A stretch of DNA of 64,000 nt, from positions 2,500,001-2,564,000 of the forward strand of contig CM072336.1 in NCBI GenBank assembly GCA_036874045.1, read 5' to 3'. The DNA comes from Cymodocea nodosa (Eukaryota; Streptophyta; Magnoliopsida; Alismatales; Cymodoceaceae). The notes below the pieces were generated by a model, which was not told the DNA's origin, did not search any database, and was given only the letters and a program-made list of their open reading frames with translations. The position numbers were made by a program, and so were the translations under genes. Shown here piece by piece: positions 62,496 through 64,000 of this stretch. Positions within the stretch are counted from its first letter, which is position 1; every line of letters begins with the position of its first letter.

Positions 62496-63199
62496 GTTTC
62501 TCCCTGCCCTTTGTTACCTTTATTATTCTTTTTCTTCGTCGATTCTTCCCTTTGAGCGCATGTTTTATGACGTTAATATAAGATATAACCCTAGTCTTCC
62601 TTCGTTTGGCTCAGTCCATCTTTGATTTGTTGTTCACCTATTCTTGGTTTATCAGAGCAACAATAGTGCTAGAAATCAGAATATCTTCCTTACTCAGAAA
62701 TCACGAAGTACTGAGCCGAATATTTTTATCAATTTTCTTTTTTGGGGCTTATTAATGTTGATGGTCCCATTTTCGCTTCTCTCTCCCTCTCTCTTTTTAC
62801 ATTGATAATGTTTCGCTTGTATTTGAACTGAAGATATTCATCTCTCATGTGTCTTTAATCACAAAAGAACCTCTTTCCCCCCTTTTCCGTTGATCTTTAC
62901 TATAAAATAAACATATGATATTCTTAATCTTGATTTTAAGGCAGGTGGGTTGTTTTTATGTTCGGTAAAGCTTAGCTAATTAAGCCGTGATCATCTGTAT
63001 CAGCGGAAGCTGAGGACATTTTAAGTTATAACTGAAATAAAATAAGGATCACTTATGTAGAAATAAACTGATTATTCTCAAAAAAATTAACAAGGAACAA
63101 ACTACAAGAACAACAGCAACAATCTGAGATATAATCTCACCACATGGAGTTGAGCACATGAATACTTTCTTCTATATATTTTTATCAATGATCAAATTT

Positions 63200-63495
63200 T
63201 CAGTTAAATTACATAATTTAAATCTTTTCTCACTCTTAACCAAGTAGTTTTAAGTCTTCCTCTACTTCTTTTAGTTTCTTATGTATTAATTAATTTTTTT
63301 CTTCTAATTGGTGCATCTTTTGGCATCCTAAGGATATGACCAAACCACTTAAGTCAATTTTCTCTTATCTTATCTTTAATTGTTGATAAAATCTATTTGG
63401 CTAACATTTGAACCACTTTTAAATGTAATTAAATATTCATCATTTTTCTTGAAATAAGTATTTATTACTGAAAATTCATAAGCTACACTAAATTT
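63200..63495 (-). mobile_element. Internally deleted LINE remnant
   Basis: On the minus strand, 63383-63490 resembles the end of a LINE endonuclease domain (VAYEFSVINTYFKK, then EYLITFKSGSN.SQIDF). From about 63378 down to 63200 it continues directly into the C-terminal RT-region text DKIREN.LKWFGHILRMPKDAPI and RSRGRLKTTW. The intervening reverse transcriptase is missing, so the two ends are joined by a deletion. Several stops are present. It lies in intron 1 of the parvulin gene. Confidence 0.65.
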
Positions 63496-64000
63496 TAAAA
63501 TTGAATTTCCTTCTTCAATGATTCTCTATAGTTTTCTTAACCACCATCTTGACTAACAAAAATGCCTCTACAGTCATCTCAACAACTCTTTCTCAAACAC
63601 TTTGCCGGTCCTTTGGATATAAGAAAATGATATTATGATCACCAATTCATAAACATTTTTATTTTATATATTAAAATGCTAGTATTCTTGGCAGTTCAGA
63701 TTACTAAGAAATCCCTCACTAATGTGTCTAGAACAAGTTTTTTGTCTTTACCACAGAAGACATGGTGTGGCACTACTACTTATCATGCCAAACCTGCTCC
63801 TAGCCGATTGATTCTCAAGGATGACTTTGTGAAGTTGTAATTTGATGGTCTAGAAGTAAGATATTTAAATGGTTATGTCAAAAAAATTGGAAGATATTTC
63901 AAGAACTTAGAGTTTCTGGTATCTTTATTTTTGTTAGAAATAGTTATAAAAATACAGTTATTACCATTTATATAAAGTCATTAATGCGATAACCTTTTTT

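Overview
This is nuclear DNA from a flowering plant. The evidence is spliced genes with GT-AG introns, plant-specific families (R2R3-MYB, NAC, MIKC* MADS, alpha-expansin, CASP, CYP704, PLS-class PPR), AT-rich spacers and decayed hAT, Copia and LINE elements. I cannot name the species from the sequence alone.

Layout, left to right. 0.2-1.3 kb: minus-strand R2R3-MYB of the MYB105/MYB117 (LOF) type. 7.0-10.7 kb: plus-strand MIKC* (AGL30/65-like) MADS-box gene whose conserved C-terminal exon lies in three tandem copies and which looks partly disabled. 14.9-16.1 kb: minus-strand alpha-expansin. 20.7-23.3 kb: decayed hAT-like element with a 67-bp satellite. 24.1-26.5 kb: a KH-domain (RCF3/At4g18375-like) pseudogene that keeps its introns. 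27.8-28.5 kb: plus-strand CASP. 32.0-33.0 kb: plus-strand NAP-like NAC with two ABREs upstream. 35.4-36.8 kb: short hAT-type element. 39.0-40.2 kb: minus-strand ORE1/NAC100-type NAC with a miR164 target site. 40.2-47.9 kb: a long AT-rich stretch with no convincing gene. 48.1-50.3 kb: CYP704B-like P450. 50.6-55.6 kb: dead Copia retrotransposon carrying a nested insertion. 55.9-57.4 kb: intact PPR gene (At5g15300-like), followed by a PPR remnant. 58.4-61.5 kb: MIXTA-like R2R3-MYB. 62.36 kb to the edge: first exon of a PIN-type parvulin, with a deleted LINE remnant in its first intron.

The genes do not form a pathway or cluster. They are an ordinary plant gene neighbourhood rich in transcription factors: organ-boundary MYB, epidermal MYB, two NACs and pollen-type MADS. 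The structural genes act at the cell wall or barrier: expansin, CASP scaffold and a sporopollenin/cutin-type hydroxylase. Exon boundaries were worked out by hand from splice sites, reading-frame phase and family alignment; the phases close exactly for the expansin, CASP, both NACs, the P450 and both MYBs.

I found no convincing undescribed system. The most unusual signals are the triplicated MADS exon, the expansin model in which a start codon would be assembled across an intron, and the insertion inside the Copia reverse transcriptase with an 11-bp target duplication.
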